Positions 44,233-52,198 of a stretch of DNA of 64,000 nucleotides are shown here, piece by piece. This stretch comes from Jilunia laotingensis (GTDB lineage: Bacteria; Bacteroidota; Bacteroidia; Bacteroidales; Bacteroidaceae). Each line of letters starts with the position of its first letter. The first letter of the stretch is position 1. The stretch spans positions 4,030,001 through 4,094,000 of the forward strand of contig NZ_JACRTF010000001.1 of the NCBI RefSeq assembly GCF_014385165.1. Direction: 5' to 3'. A model generated the notes under the pieces. That model was not told where the DNA came from. It did no database searches and worked only from the letters and a program-made list of their open reading frames with translations. The position numbers and the translations under genes were made by a program.

Positions 44233-45483
44233 ATGATAAAATACTTTTCACTTCTGTCTCTTCTCCTCTATCTGTCAGGCGAAATGTATGCTCAACGTAC
44301 CGAAGTCTATGCACCCCATATACAAACCGTACAAGTAATAGCAAATGATAATTATCTGGCTCCTCCAATCATCACTTTAGGACGGGGAGAAAATATTGAA
44401 ATCTCCTTCGATGAATTGTCACATGAATATCACCGATATCAATATGTGATTTCTCATTGCAATATAGATTGGACTCCTTCTGATTTGTCCGAATTAGATT
44501 ATCTCGATGGATTTAACAACAATCCGATCGATGATTACGAAACATCGATTAATACTACAATGCCATACACACATTATAAATTCAGATTACCAAACAATCA
44601 AGTGCGTATGACACTGTCCGGGAACTATACAGTTACCGTTTATGATGACTCGGATAGCGATACGCCAATATTTAAAACATGCTTTCGCGTATTGGAACAA
44701 CATGTCGGTATATCTGCAGTAGTAAGCAGCGATACAGAAATAGACAGAAACAAAAGTCATCAACAGGTCAGCTTCAATATTCAGCATAAAGGATATGTGA
44801 TTCGTAATCCGCAACAGGAGATCAAAATACAGGTAATGCAGAACGGACGAGTCGATAATATGGTCTCTAATATCTCTCCAACATATGTAGGACCAGATGA
44901 ATTACGATATACACATAATCGTGCATTAATTTTTCCAGCAGGAAATGAATATCGGAGATTTGAAATAGTAAGCACACGTTTTACCAATTTAGGAGTGGAA
45001 AGTTTACAATTTCATGATCCCTATTATCATGCAACTCTCTTTACCAGCGAACCACGTATTCGGAATTACACATATGACGAAGACCAAAACGGACACTTCC
45101 TGGTACGGTATGATGATGCTACAGATAATGATATAGAAGCTGATTATTTCTTCGTACATTTCACCCTTCCTTGGGATAAACCTTTTCAAGGAGGCAATTT
45201 ATATCTTGAAGGAGAATTCACCTATGATACATTTAATCAACAAAGTGAAATGAAGTACAATGAAGAAACCAGTTCATATGAATCCGTACAACTTCTGAAA
45301 CAAGGAGCATACAATTACTTATATCTGTATGTCCCCGATGGTAGCACCAAGGGAGAAACTGGACCAGTAGAAGGGAATTTCTATGAAACCGAAAATGAAT
45401 ATCTGATTTTAGTTTACAGCCGACCATTCGGTGAAAGGTATGATAAGCTGATAGGAATGAAACTTGTTAGATATAGACCCTAA
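44233..45483 (+). CDS. DUF5103 protein (type IX secretion system plug-domain family)
   Basis: 416 residues with a signal peptide (about 1-21, MYAQ). The N-terminal QTVQVIANDNYLAPPIITLGRGENIEISFDEL and the YRYQYVISHCNIDW-like segment (YHRYQYVISHCNIDWTPSDL) are typical of DUF5103, a family that includes the Plug protein of the type IX secretion translocon. No other T9SS gene is visible here, so the T9SS connection is only by family. It may be an outer-membrane-associated protein in the envelope. It follows mtgA by 34 bp and is followed by a strong terminator. Confidence 0.78.
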   Translation: MIKYFSLLSLLLYLSGEMYAQRTEVYAPHIQTVQVIANDNYLAPPIITLGRGENIEISFDELSHEYHRYQYVISHCNIDWTPSDLSELDYLDGFNNNPIDDYETSINTTMPYTHYKFRLPNNQVRMTLSGNYTVTVYDDSDSDTPIFKTCFRVLEQHVGISAVVSSDTEIDRNKSHQQVSFNIQHKGYVIRNPQQEIKIQVMQNGRVDNMVSNISPTYVGPDELRYTHNRALIFPAGNEYRRFEIVSTRFTNLGVESLQFHDPYYHATLFTSEPRIRNYTYDEDQNGHFLVRYDDATDNDIEADYFFVHFTLPWDKPFQGGNLYLEGEFTYDTFNQQSEMKYNEETSSYESVQLLKQGAYNYLYLYVPDGSTKGETGPVEGNFYETENEYLILVYSRPFGERYDKLIGMKLVRYRP

Positions 45484-45526
45484 TCAGTAATCTTCGCATA
45501 TTTTCCATAAATATACTAAACAAAGC

Positions 45527-45573
45527 AAAGGACTCTGATCACCCTAATTCGATGATACAGAGTCCTTTTTCTT
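45527..45573 (+). terminator. Intrinsic terminator after the DUF5103 gene
   Basis: AAAGGACTCTG (45527-45537) pairs with CAGAGTCCTTT (45558-45568), followed by TTCTTTT. The loop is 20 nt. Confidence 0.85.
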
Positions 45574-45633
45574 TTCAGGACAAGTCAAAGATCAAGCTCA
45601 TCCCACACTCTCTCTTAAGATTAAAATAAAGAA

Positions 45634-47409
45634 TTAAGCAAATATATCACTACGCTGAATGTATGCAATTACATCACCTTTATTTATTACAGCTCCTTGT
45701 TGAGCGCATACTTCAACTACACGGCCTGTAAATCCAGTCATTACCTTGTCATATTCCCCCCATGGAGTAGAGAGATAACAAAACACCTCGTCATGCTGAT
45801 ATTTACGTCCAATGAAAGGAGCAGTAGAAGGTCCCTCTACAGAAACTTCCCAAAGTACCTGACCTTTGTCAGGTGCGATAATCGGATCAGCTTTTGCGCG
45901 TTTCAACTTCTTTATATCTTCTTCTGAATAACCGCTCTTAGCCATAGTTGCATCCTTGGCACGTTGTAAATCGTCCTCAAAGCGCTTTTTAGCAACGCCC
46001 GATTTAAAATCACGATATTGACGGTCGTGCATAGCCAATTCGAATAGTTCTTCATTGTCCGGACCATATTCCCAACCGTTCTCATCCATTTCTTTCTTGT
46101 ATTCATCCAAAGCATCCGGATAATTCTCCTGTGGATCAGTATCCACAAATTCATAACCTTTAGATTTGGCCAACTCTATTATCTCAGGAGCAAGCTTACC
46201 CGGTAAACGTCCACTCTTTCCTAAAATCATATCCCATGTATGATTATCGATCATAGTCCAACGCTCTTCACCTTTAACCAATTGCATCACATTCATCAGT
46301 GCCACATTTTTCACATACTGACTGAACGGAGTCACTAAAGGAGGATATCCGAGTTTAGGCCAGACATATTCCACTTCGTCAAATAGCATTACCAACAGAT
46401 CGTCTATACTGAGTTCCGGCTCGTTTTTACTTCTCAGGATCATATTAATACCTGCATGAACCCCTTTCAAATCAGCCATCATAGATCCCATCATACCACC
46501 CGGAAGCCCGCACTTCAACAAAAGAGAGGACATGTGTTTATTTGTAGAATCCATGAAATATCCCAGAAAATCATCTATGAACTCCTGGGTCATGGCACGA
46601 GCCTTCATATATGCCTTCATATTAATTTCAGGAACTTTATATCCTTTGTCTTTCAGCATAGCTTGTACGGAAATCACATCAGGATGTACTTTACCCCACG
46701 ACATCGGTTCCATAGCAACATCTATAATATCGGCACCATTTTCACAAACTTCGAGAATAGAAGCCATTGAAAGACCTGGTCCGCTATGACCATGATATTG
46801 TATTATCACATCAGGATGCTTTTCTTTAATTGCTTTTGTCAACCGGCCCAACATACCGGGACGGCCAATACCAGCCATATCTTTCAAACAAATCTCCGGG
46901 GCTCCGGCCTCTATCAATTTGTCGGCAATATCGGCATAGTACTCTACCGTATGTACGGGAGAGAAAGTTATACAAAGTGTAGCCTGCGGAATCATACCAC
47001 CCTCAAGTGCGTATTTTATGGACGGAATGATGTTACGTACCTCATTCAGGCCACAAAATATTCTTGTGATATCTACACCTTGAGCATGTTTTACCTTATA
47101 CATTAATCGGCGTACATCTGCAGGTACCGGATACATACGCAAACCATTAAGACCACGATCGAGCATATGAGTCTGTATACCCACTTCATTAAATGGTTTA
47201 GTAAAAGCGCGTACGGCCTTATTGGGGTTTTCTCCATACAACAGATTCACTTGTTCAAAAGCTCCTCCATTGGTTTCGACACGGGCAAAACAACCCATTT
47301 CAATAATCAACGGAGCAATTCGCACTAATTGATCGACACGGGGTTGATACTTACCGGACGATTGCCACATGTCCCGATAAACGAGACTGAATTTAATTTC
47401 CTTTTTCAT
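45634..47409 (-). CDS. OadA/PycB-like carboxyltransferase with degenerate biotin-like domain
   Basis: 591 residues. The TIM-barrel carboxyltransferase domain (about 1-300) keeps ICLKDMAGIG (Lys-Asp metal/carbamate site) and IIQYHGHSGPG (His-x-His metal ligands). The usual RDAHQS is RDMWQS here. The C-terminal ~75 residues are shaped like a biotinyl domain (DEVFCYL..YDKVMTGFTGRVVEV..GAVINKGDVIAYIQ), but the A/V-M-K-M biotinylation motif is absent. Typical relatives are pyruvate carboxylase B or oxaloacetate decarboxylase alpha, which move CO2 from carboxybiotin to pyruvate. Without the Lys it may need a separate biotin carrier or do something else. It is monocistronic with its own promoter. 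Confidence 0.8.
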   Translation of the reverse strand: MKKEIKFSLVYRDMWQSSGKYQPRVDQLVRIAPLIIEMGCFARVETNGGAFEQVNLLYGENPNKAVRAFTKPFNEVGIQTHMLDRGLNGLRMYPVPADVRRLMYKVKHAQGVDITRIFCGLNEVRNIIPSIKYALEGGMIPQATLCITFSPVHTVEYYADIADKLIEAGAPEICLKDMAGIGRPGMLGRLTKAIKEKHPDVIIQYHGHSGPGLSMASILEVCENGADIIDVAMEPMSWGKVHPDVISVQAMLKDKGYKVPEINMKAYMKARAMTQEFIDDFLGYFMDSTNKHMSSLLLKCGLPGGMMGSMMADLKGVHAGINMILRSKNEPELSIDDLLVMLFDEVEYVWPKLGYPPLVTPFSQYVKNVALMNVMQLVKGEERWTMIDNHTWDMILGKSGRLPGKLAPEIIELAKSKGYEFVDTDPQENYPDALDEYKKEMDENGWEYGPDNEELFELAMHDRQYRDFKSGVAKKRFEDDLQRAKDATMAKSGYSEEDIKKLKRAKADPIIAPDKGQVLWEVSVEGPSTAPFIGRKYQHDEVFCYLSTPWGEYDKVMTGFTGRVVEVCAQQGAVINKGDVIAYIQRSDIFA

Positions 47410-47456
47410 TGCCGTAATCTATAAGTGATTTAACTTGGTTAACACATCTTTCCCTA

Positions 47457-47489
47457 CAAAAATAGTGATTTATTTGACATAAAGACAAG
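47457..47489 (-). promoter_or_regulatory. Promoter of the OadA-like gene
   Basis: The minus strand has CTTG (plus CAAG, 47486-47489) and TATTTTTG (plus CAAAAATA, 47457-47464) 21 bp apart. The -7 box is 47 bp upstream of the start. Confidence 0.55.
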
Positions 47490-47548
47490 AAAGCAACAAA
47501 AATCTTTGGGTTAAAAGATATGTTTTATATCATATTGTCAGCAAAGAA

Positions 47549-47582
47549 AAGGAGTAAGAAATGAAAAACACTCTTACTCCTT
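47549..47582 (-). terminator. Terminator of the ECF sigma factor gene
   Basis: AAGGAGTAAGA (47549-47559) pairs with TCTTACTCCTT (47572-47582); on the minus strand the stem is followed by TTTCTTTG. It lies about 100 bp beyond the sigma-factor stop. Confidence 0.75.
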
Positions 47583-47679
47583 ACAATTAAACATTAATTA
47601 GCTATGCTAAAACACAGATTAATACATTACACGGTTCTTTTTCTTTTAAACTAAAACTATATATATTTATACCTATTGA

Positions 47680-48183
47680 TTAAACAAAATCCTTTAATTC
47701 TTGCTGCAATCTTTGTCGAGTAAAGAATATACGGCTTTTAACCGTTCCAAGAGGCAAATCCAGTTTTTCAGCTATCTCACGATACTTAAATCCTGATACA
47801 TGCATAGAGAAAGGTATCTTATATTCTTTAGGAAGTGAATTCACTACCCGATGCATTTCTTTCAGATCATAAGCACCTTCAGTACTCTCAAAACCCGAAT
47901 CCTGCGGTAAATTCAAATGATATAGATTATCGGTCTGATCTACATAAGTTTGGTCACGAACTATTTTGCGATAGTTATTAATAAAGATATTACGCATAAT
48001 GGTATACATCCATCCCTTAAAATTAGTATCCGGGATATATTTTTCCTCATTATCTAATGCCTTTAATGATGTTTCTTGCAACAAATCATTAGCTTCTTCA
48101 CGATTAGCAGTCAATTTATAAGCAAAACGAAGCAGTTCCTCTTGAACTCCAATTAAATCTTTTCTGAAACTTAAACTTTTCAT
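47680..48183 (-). CDS. ECF-type RNA polymerase sigma factor
   Basis: 167 residues with sigma-70 region 2 (LLRFAYKLTANREEANDLLQET, then TNFKGWMYTIMRNIFINNYRK) and region 4 (SLPKEYKIPFSMHVSGFKYREIAEKLDLPLGTVKSRIFFTRQRL, seen as consecutive helices). No region 3 is present, so it is an ECF factor. No anti-sigma gene is adjacent, unlike the SusCD-linked ECF systems of Bacteroides. It probably governs a stress or housekeeping regulon. The DUF4251 gene lies divergently upstream. Confidence 0.88.
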   Translation of the reverse strand: MKSLSFRKDLIGVQEELLRFAYKLTANREEANDLLQETSLKALDNEEKYIPDTNFKGWMYTIMRNIFINNYRKIVRDQTYVDQTDNLYHLNLPQDSGFESTEGAYDLKEMHRVVNSLPKEYKIPFSMHVSGFKYREIAEKLDLPLGTVKSRIFFTRQRLQQELKDFV

Positions 48184-48533
48184 ACTTGATGGTTTTTACG
48201 GTTAATATTTCGTTTCTTTCTCGATGGTGCAAGTTTAGGGCTAATTTTGGAGTTGGGCAGGGGTAAATTAGTCACATTTAGGGGCAAAAACTATCAAATA
48301 ACAGTTTTTAGGTGGTTTCTGATAGAATTCAGGTGATTAATTATAGCTATCAAAAGCTTTCATATACAAAATAACAGAAATCAAATAACATTTTCACTAG
48401 ATTATACCTTTATTATAATAGACTTCTATTCTAAAAACGGCTCAGATCATTCAACGAAAGTTCCTTTTAGTGGCTCTGGCTATTTTGTTCTGTTTAATTT
48501 CATTAAATAAGTAACTATTAATCTGCAAATTAT

Positions 48534-48541
48534 TATATTTG
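48534..48541 (+). promoter_or_regulatory. -7 box for the DUF4251 gene
   Basis: TATATTTG matches TAnnTTTG and lies 29 bp upstream of the start at 48570. The rest of the 386-bp gap 48184-48569 contains no gene I can support. Confidence 0.5.
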
Positions 48542-48569
48542 GATGTTGATAATTAAAAGGAGTAATGAT

Positions 48570-49055
48570 ATGAAAACAAATCTACGAATCACCTTCCTGT
48601 TATTTCTGTTAATAGTCGGAATATCTGATATCATAGGCCAGCCGACTAAAAAGGAGCGCAAGGAACAAAGGGAAAAGGAAGTGAAAGAACAAATCATTTC
48701 AGAGAATTATAAAATAAATGTCTCCACGGCCTATCCTCGCCGTGGGAAATCAGTACATCTTACATCTCCTTATTCATTGGAGATAAGGAACGATTCGGTA
48801 TTCTCTTACCTGCCTTTTTACGGTCGTGCTTACAACATCCCCTACGGAGGCGGTGACGGATTGATTTTTAAAGCTCCAATCCATGAGTACAAAATGGAAA
48901 TGAACAAAAGGGGAGCTGCCAAAGTAGAATTCGTAACCCGTAATAATGAAGACCGCTTTCAGTTCTCTTTAAATATCTATTCCAATGGTTCGACAAGCAT
49001 CAACGTTTATATGCAGAATCGTGAATCGATCAGTTTTTCAGGAGAAGTGGATTAA
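48570..49055 (+). CDS. DUF4251 family secreted protein
   Basis: 161 residues from the ATG at 48570, which has a good AAAAGGAG ribosome-binding site 7 nt upstream; the frame extends to 48543. The signal peptide (FLLFLLIVGISDIIG) is followed by a Lys/Glu-rich helix (KKERKEQREKEVKEQI) and a beta-rich DUF4251 domain (INVSTAYPRRGKSVHLTSPYSLEIRNDSVFSYLPFYGRA split over two strands). Function unknown; the domain is restricted mainly to Bacteroidetes. Confidence 0.78.
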   Translation: MKTNLRITFLLFLLIVGISDIIGQPTKKERKEQREKEVKEQIISENYKINVSTAYPRRGKSVHLTSPYSLEIRNDSVFSYLPFYGRAYNIPYGGGDGLIFKAPIHEYKMEMNKRGAAKVEFVTRNNEDRFQFSLNIYSNGSTSINVYMQNRESISFSGEVD

Positions 49056-49114
49056 CGGAAACCAATAGCCTTCGTCGTTTTCGCTCAACCTTACAAAGAA
49101 GAATTAAACAAGGA

Positions 49115-49738
49115 TTAGATATCCGGCTCCTCTTCCCCCTTAAGGATAGGCAGGCAAATTTGGTATTTCACAGCCAGGATACGAGTAACAAAGACGCTGC
49201 TCCCGCTTATAATCTGGGTAAGAACGGTATCCATCGCCAACAGGTGGCATCCCCAATATACTACTCCACCGAATACGCATGCCATTGCGTAGATTTCCTT
49301 ACGGAAAATAAGTGGAATTTCATTAATGAATACATCGCGGATCACACCTCCTGCTGCACCGGTAATACTGCCCATAATGATGGCCACCCAAAACGGATAC
49401 CCTAAAGCAACGCTTTTCCCGACCCCAACCACTGTGAATAGAGCCAAACCAATACTATCGAATATAAAAAAGGTATTATGCAAATGGATGAGATACTTCC
49501 CGAACAGGATAACCCATATCAATGCAAGTCCGGTACAGATAAGATAAATAGGATTAGTCATCCAGCCGGGAGTAACATCCAATAGTACATCTCGAATGGT
49601 ACCGCCACCAATAGCAGTCACCAAACCGACTACGTAAGCTCCGAACCAATCGAAGCGCTTGGCAGATGCCAAACGAATCCCGCTGATGGCAAAAGCGAAT
49701 GTACCAATGAAGTCAAGTATTTGAACGAATGTGGGCAT
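49115..49738 (-). CDS. Trimeric intracellular cation (TRIC/YadS, UPF0126) channel family protein
   Basis: 207 residues from the ATG at 49738; the frame extends to 49792, but the extra 18 residues are not like the family's N-terminus. Seven helices are predicted in two homologous repeats. Each repeat keeps a Gly-rich signature: VTAIGGGTIRDVLLDVTPGWM in the first and GSITGAAGGVIRDVFINEIP in the second. Prokaryotic TRIC homologues conduct monovalent cations; some UPF0126 members affect glycine/alanine handling. The C-terminal stop is 60 bp from the convergent DUF4251 gene. Confidence 0.82.
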   Translation of the reverse strand: MPTFVQILDFIGTFAFAISGIRLASAKRFDWFGAYVVGLVTAIGGGTIRDVLLDVTPGWMTNPIYLICTGLALIWVILFGKYLIHLHNTFFIFDSIGLALFTVVGVGKSVALGYPFWVAIIMGSITGAAGGVIRDVFINEIPLIFRKEIYAMACVFGGVVYWGCHLLAMDTVLTQIISGSSVFVTRILAVKYQICLPILKGEEEPDI

Positions 49739-49787
49739 AGCTAAAGTTTTTTGTGTGCAAAGGAACAAATAATTCCGCAAGAAAGCG

Positions 49788-49795
49788 TACATTTG
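49788..49795 (+). promoter_or_regulatory. -7 box for the WecB-like gene
   Basis: TACATTTG matches TAnnTTTG and lies 28 bp upstream of the start at 49823. No good -33 is visible. Confidence 0.5.
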
Positions 49796-49822
49796 TTTCT
49801 TGAAAATAGATAGAAAAGTGAT

Positions 49823-50911
49823 ATGAAAATAACAATTGTTGCCGGGGCACGCCCGAATTTCATGAAAATAGCGCCTATTACACGTGCCATTGATGCTGCA
49901 CGGGCGCAGGGTAGAAGTATATCATACCGGTTAGTATACACCGGGAAACATGACGATACTAGCCTGGATGCTTCGTTATTCGCAGACCTCCACATGAAAG
50001 GTCCTGATGTGTATCTGGAAGTCAGTGACAGCAACCCCACGCAATTAGCCTCAGGCATCATGGTGGCATTTGACAAAGAGCTGACAGAAAACCCCACCCA
50101 CATCGTACTTGTCGTAGATGACCTTACAGCGACTATGAGCTGTGCCATTGTCGCAAAAAAACAAGGGATAAAAGTGGCGCATCTTGTTGCAGGTACCCGT
50201 TCTTTCGATATGAAGATGCCCAAAGAAGTGAACCGAATGATAACCGACGGGTTGTCCGACTATCTGTTCACTGCCGGTATGGTTGCCAATCGGAACCTGA
50301 ATCAGACAGGCACGGAAAAAGAGAACGTATATTATGTCGGCAATATTCTGATCGACAATATCCGATACAATCGCAATCATTTTATCCGTCCACTCTGGTT
50401 ATCTGCCTTAGGAGTAAATGAAGGAGAGTATCTGTTACTGACACTTAACAGACGCATTCTTCTTAACGACAAAGCCAATCTTAGAAGTCTGGTCGAAACC
50501 ATTATAGAAAAATCAGCAGGCATGCCGATTGTCGCCCCAATGCATACATATGTAAGCGACGCTATCAAAAGCCTGGGTATTACTGCACCCAACCTGCATA
50601 TCCTGCCACCGCAAAGTTACTTGTCCTTCGGCTACCTGATGAGCAAAGCGAAAGGAATTATTACCGATTCCGGCAACGTTGCAGAAGAGGCCACATTCTT
50701 GGGCACTCCCTGCATTACACTCAACACTTACTCAGAACATCCTGAAACCTGGCGTATCGGTACGAACGAATTAGTAGGAGAAGATCCGGTGGCCTTAAGC
50801 AACGCAATGGATGTACTGATGCGAGGGGAATGGAAACACGGAGAACTACCCGAACGTTGGGACGGACGGACAGCAGACCGTATCGTACAGATACTTTCCG
50901 AACATCAATAA
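49823..50911 (+). CDS. UDP-GlcNAc 2-epimerase (WecB)-like protein with altered active site
   Basis: 362 residues, a full-length GT-B-fold epimerase homologue: MKITIVAGARPNFMKIAPI at the start and KGIITDSGNVAEEATFLGTPCITL near the end are diagnostic. Normal WecB enzymes interconvert UDP-GlcNAc and UDP-ManNAc. Here the expected HVEAG is HLVAG (Val122 in place of Glu) and the T-H-R-R-E-N motif is TLNRRIL (Asn209 in place of His), while Asp99/100 and Glu135 (MPKEVNR) remain. The enzyme may be inactive or have another substrate. It is monocistronic, converging on the GT4 gene 6 bp away. Confidence 0.8.
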   Translation: MKITIVAGARPNFMKIAPITRAIDAARAQGRSISYRLVYTGKHDDTSLDASLFADLHMKGPDVYLEVSDSNPTQLASGIMVAFDKELTENPTHIVLVVDDLTATMSCAIVAKKQGIKVAHLVAGTRSFDMKMPKEVNRMITDGLSDYLFTAGMVANRNLNQTGTEKENVYYVGNILIDNIRYNRNHFIRPLWLSALGVNEGEYLLLTLNRRILLNDKANLRSLVETIIEKSAGMPIVAPMHTYVSDAIKSLGITAPNLHILPPQSYLSFGYLMSKAKGIITDSGNVAEEATFLGTPCITLNTYSEHPETWRIGTNELVGEDPVALSNAMDVLMRGEWKHGELPERWDGRTADRIVQILSEHQ

Positions 50912-50917
50912 ACAAGC

Positions 50918-52057
50918 TCAAGGCTTTTTGGGTGATTTACAAAGAGAAAGCAACTTACAGGCATTTGCATGATTATCATATATCATCTGCAGATGCCTGA
51001 TTCTTTTTTCCACCTCTTCTGCAGAAGGCTCCATGACATATAAGCGTTCTATTTGCTCCACAAGTGCTGTCCTTCCATCTGCAACAAGACATAACGGAGC
51101 CAAAGCCGAATCGGTAAGCATCGGAGTATTCACCAAGCAGAAACCATGCCCCTTGAATAATGAATGAATAAGCTTCAATTTAATACCTGTATCCTGAAAT
51201 GTCAAAAGAAGGTTTATGCGCGCCCGGACAATTAATCGTTGCATTTCTTCCTCGGAAGGATCGGCAATCAATTGAACATTCGAAAAATCGGCAATTCTCT
51301 TTACCAAAGCAGGTGCAGGAGACTTACCGGCAATGATCACCCGTATATTCCTATCTAATGAAGGAAGTAAATCATTCAATATATAAAGAGCCGCATGTAC
51401 GTTTTCATCTACGGATAGATTACCGTGATATAGTACATAAGAATCAGTACCGGTACTCGTATCGGGCAATATATTATTGTAAAAACAGGGTATCCATTCG
51501 GCAGGCACGGGTGCATAACATTTTGAGAAGTATTCCTGATCAAAGGGAGTGATCGCTAAAATAGCATCCGCATGGCGCAATTGTTTTTCATAAGAACGAA
51601 GCTTGCATGCTTCCAGCCTATAATAACAACGTTTAAAAAATGAAACTGCAGAATCCCCCAAATGTTTATAATAATCATGTTCTACATTATGAGTCCGAAC
51701 CAGCTTTAAACGCGATCGCAAACTTTTATGATCCAAGAAATAACAAGTATATAATCCTTCAAATAATATCGGAGAGTCATCTTCATTCAACCGCTGAAGC
51801 AGTAAACGATTCCTACGGCTGTACACTATATACGGTATGAATGAAAACAGAGAAGATACCCCCGTAAAACGTTCATAATAATAGACTTTCCCAGCCACTT
51901 CATTCAGTTGCGGAGCCTCTTCCGTCCGGTATTTATATGTATGTAAAACAATGTCACAACCTGCTTCTTTTAAGGCTTTTAACTTATAGTACACATCAAT
52001 GAGACCACCATATGCAGGCGGATAAGGAACCTGAAAGCTAACGACATGAAGTTTCAT
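50918..52057 (-). CDS. Glycosyltransferase (GT4-like, GT-B fold)
   Basis: 379 residues. The N-terminal domain has VSFQVPYPPAYGGLIDVYYKLKAL (typical acceptor-side opening) and the central LVRTHNVEHDYYKHL, shared with sugar transferases of the mannosyltransferase group. The C-terminal donor domain has YVLYHGNLSVDENVHA and IRVIIAGKSPAP. The usual E-x7-E is weak (TGIKLKLIHSLFKGHG). There is no membrane segment. A TATATTTG -7 box is at 52087-52094 on the minus strand, so it is transcribed alone. Confidence 0.78.
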   Translation of the reverse strand: MKLHVVSFQVPYPPAYGGLIDVYYKLKALKEAGCDIVLHTYKYRTEEAPQLNEVAGKVYYYERFTGVSSLFSFIPYIVYSRRNRLLLQRLNEDDSPILFEGLYTCYFLDHKSLRSRLKLVRTHNVEHDYYKHLGDSAVSFFKRCYYRLEACKLRSYEKQLRHADAILAITPFDQEYFSKCYAPVPAEWIPCFYNNILPDTSTGTDSYVLYHGNLSVDENVHAALYILNDLLPSLDRNIRVIIAGKSPAPALVKRIADFSNVQLIADPSEEEMQRLIVRARINLLLTFQDTGIKLKLIHSLFKGHGFCLVNTPMLTDSALAPLCLVADGRTALVEQIERLYVMEPSAEEVEKRIRHLQMIYDNHANACKLLSLCKSPKKP

Positions 52058-52086
52058 GAATAATTGATTATTACATTAATTATTGC

Positions 52087-52094
52087 ACAAATAT
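52087..52094 (-). promoter_or_regulatory. -7 box for the GT4 gene at 50918
   Basis: The plus strand CAAATATA gives TATATTTG on the minus strand, 29 bp upstream of the start. Confidence 0.5.
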
Positions 52095-52171
52095 AGCATT
52101 TAATCGGTTCATTCTTAAACATTCCTCTTATTTCTTAGTTAATATTAGCATGAGGATTAACAGTAATTTGC

Positions 52172-52179
52172 TAACTTTG
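52172..52179 (+). promoter_or_regulatory. -7 box for the DUF5686 gene
   Basis: TAACTTTG matches TAnnTTTG. Transcription near 52186 would make an ATG at 52187 leaderless and favours the ATG at 52199. Confidence 0.55.
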
Positions 52180-52198
52180 CGGCCTCATGTTGAAGTAT

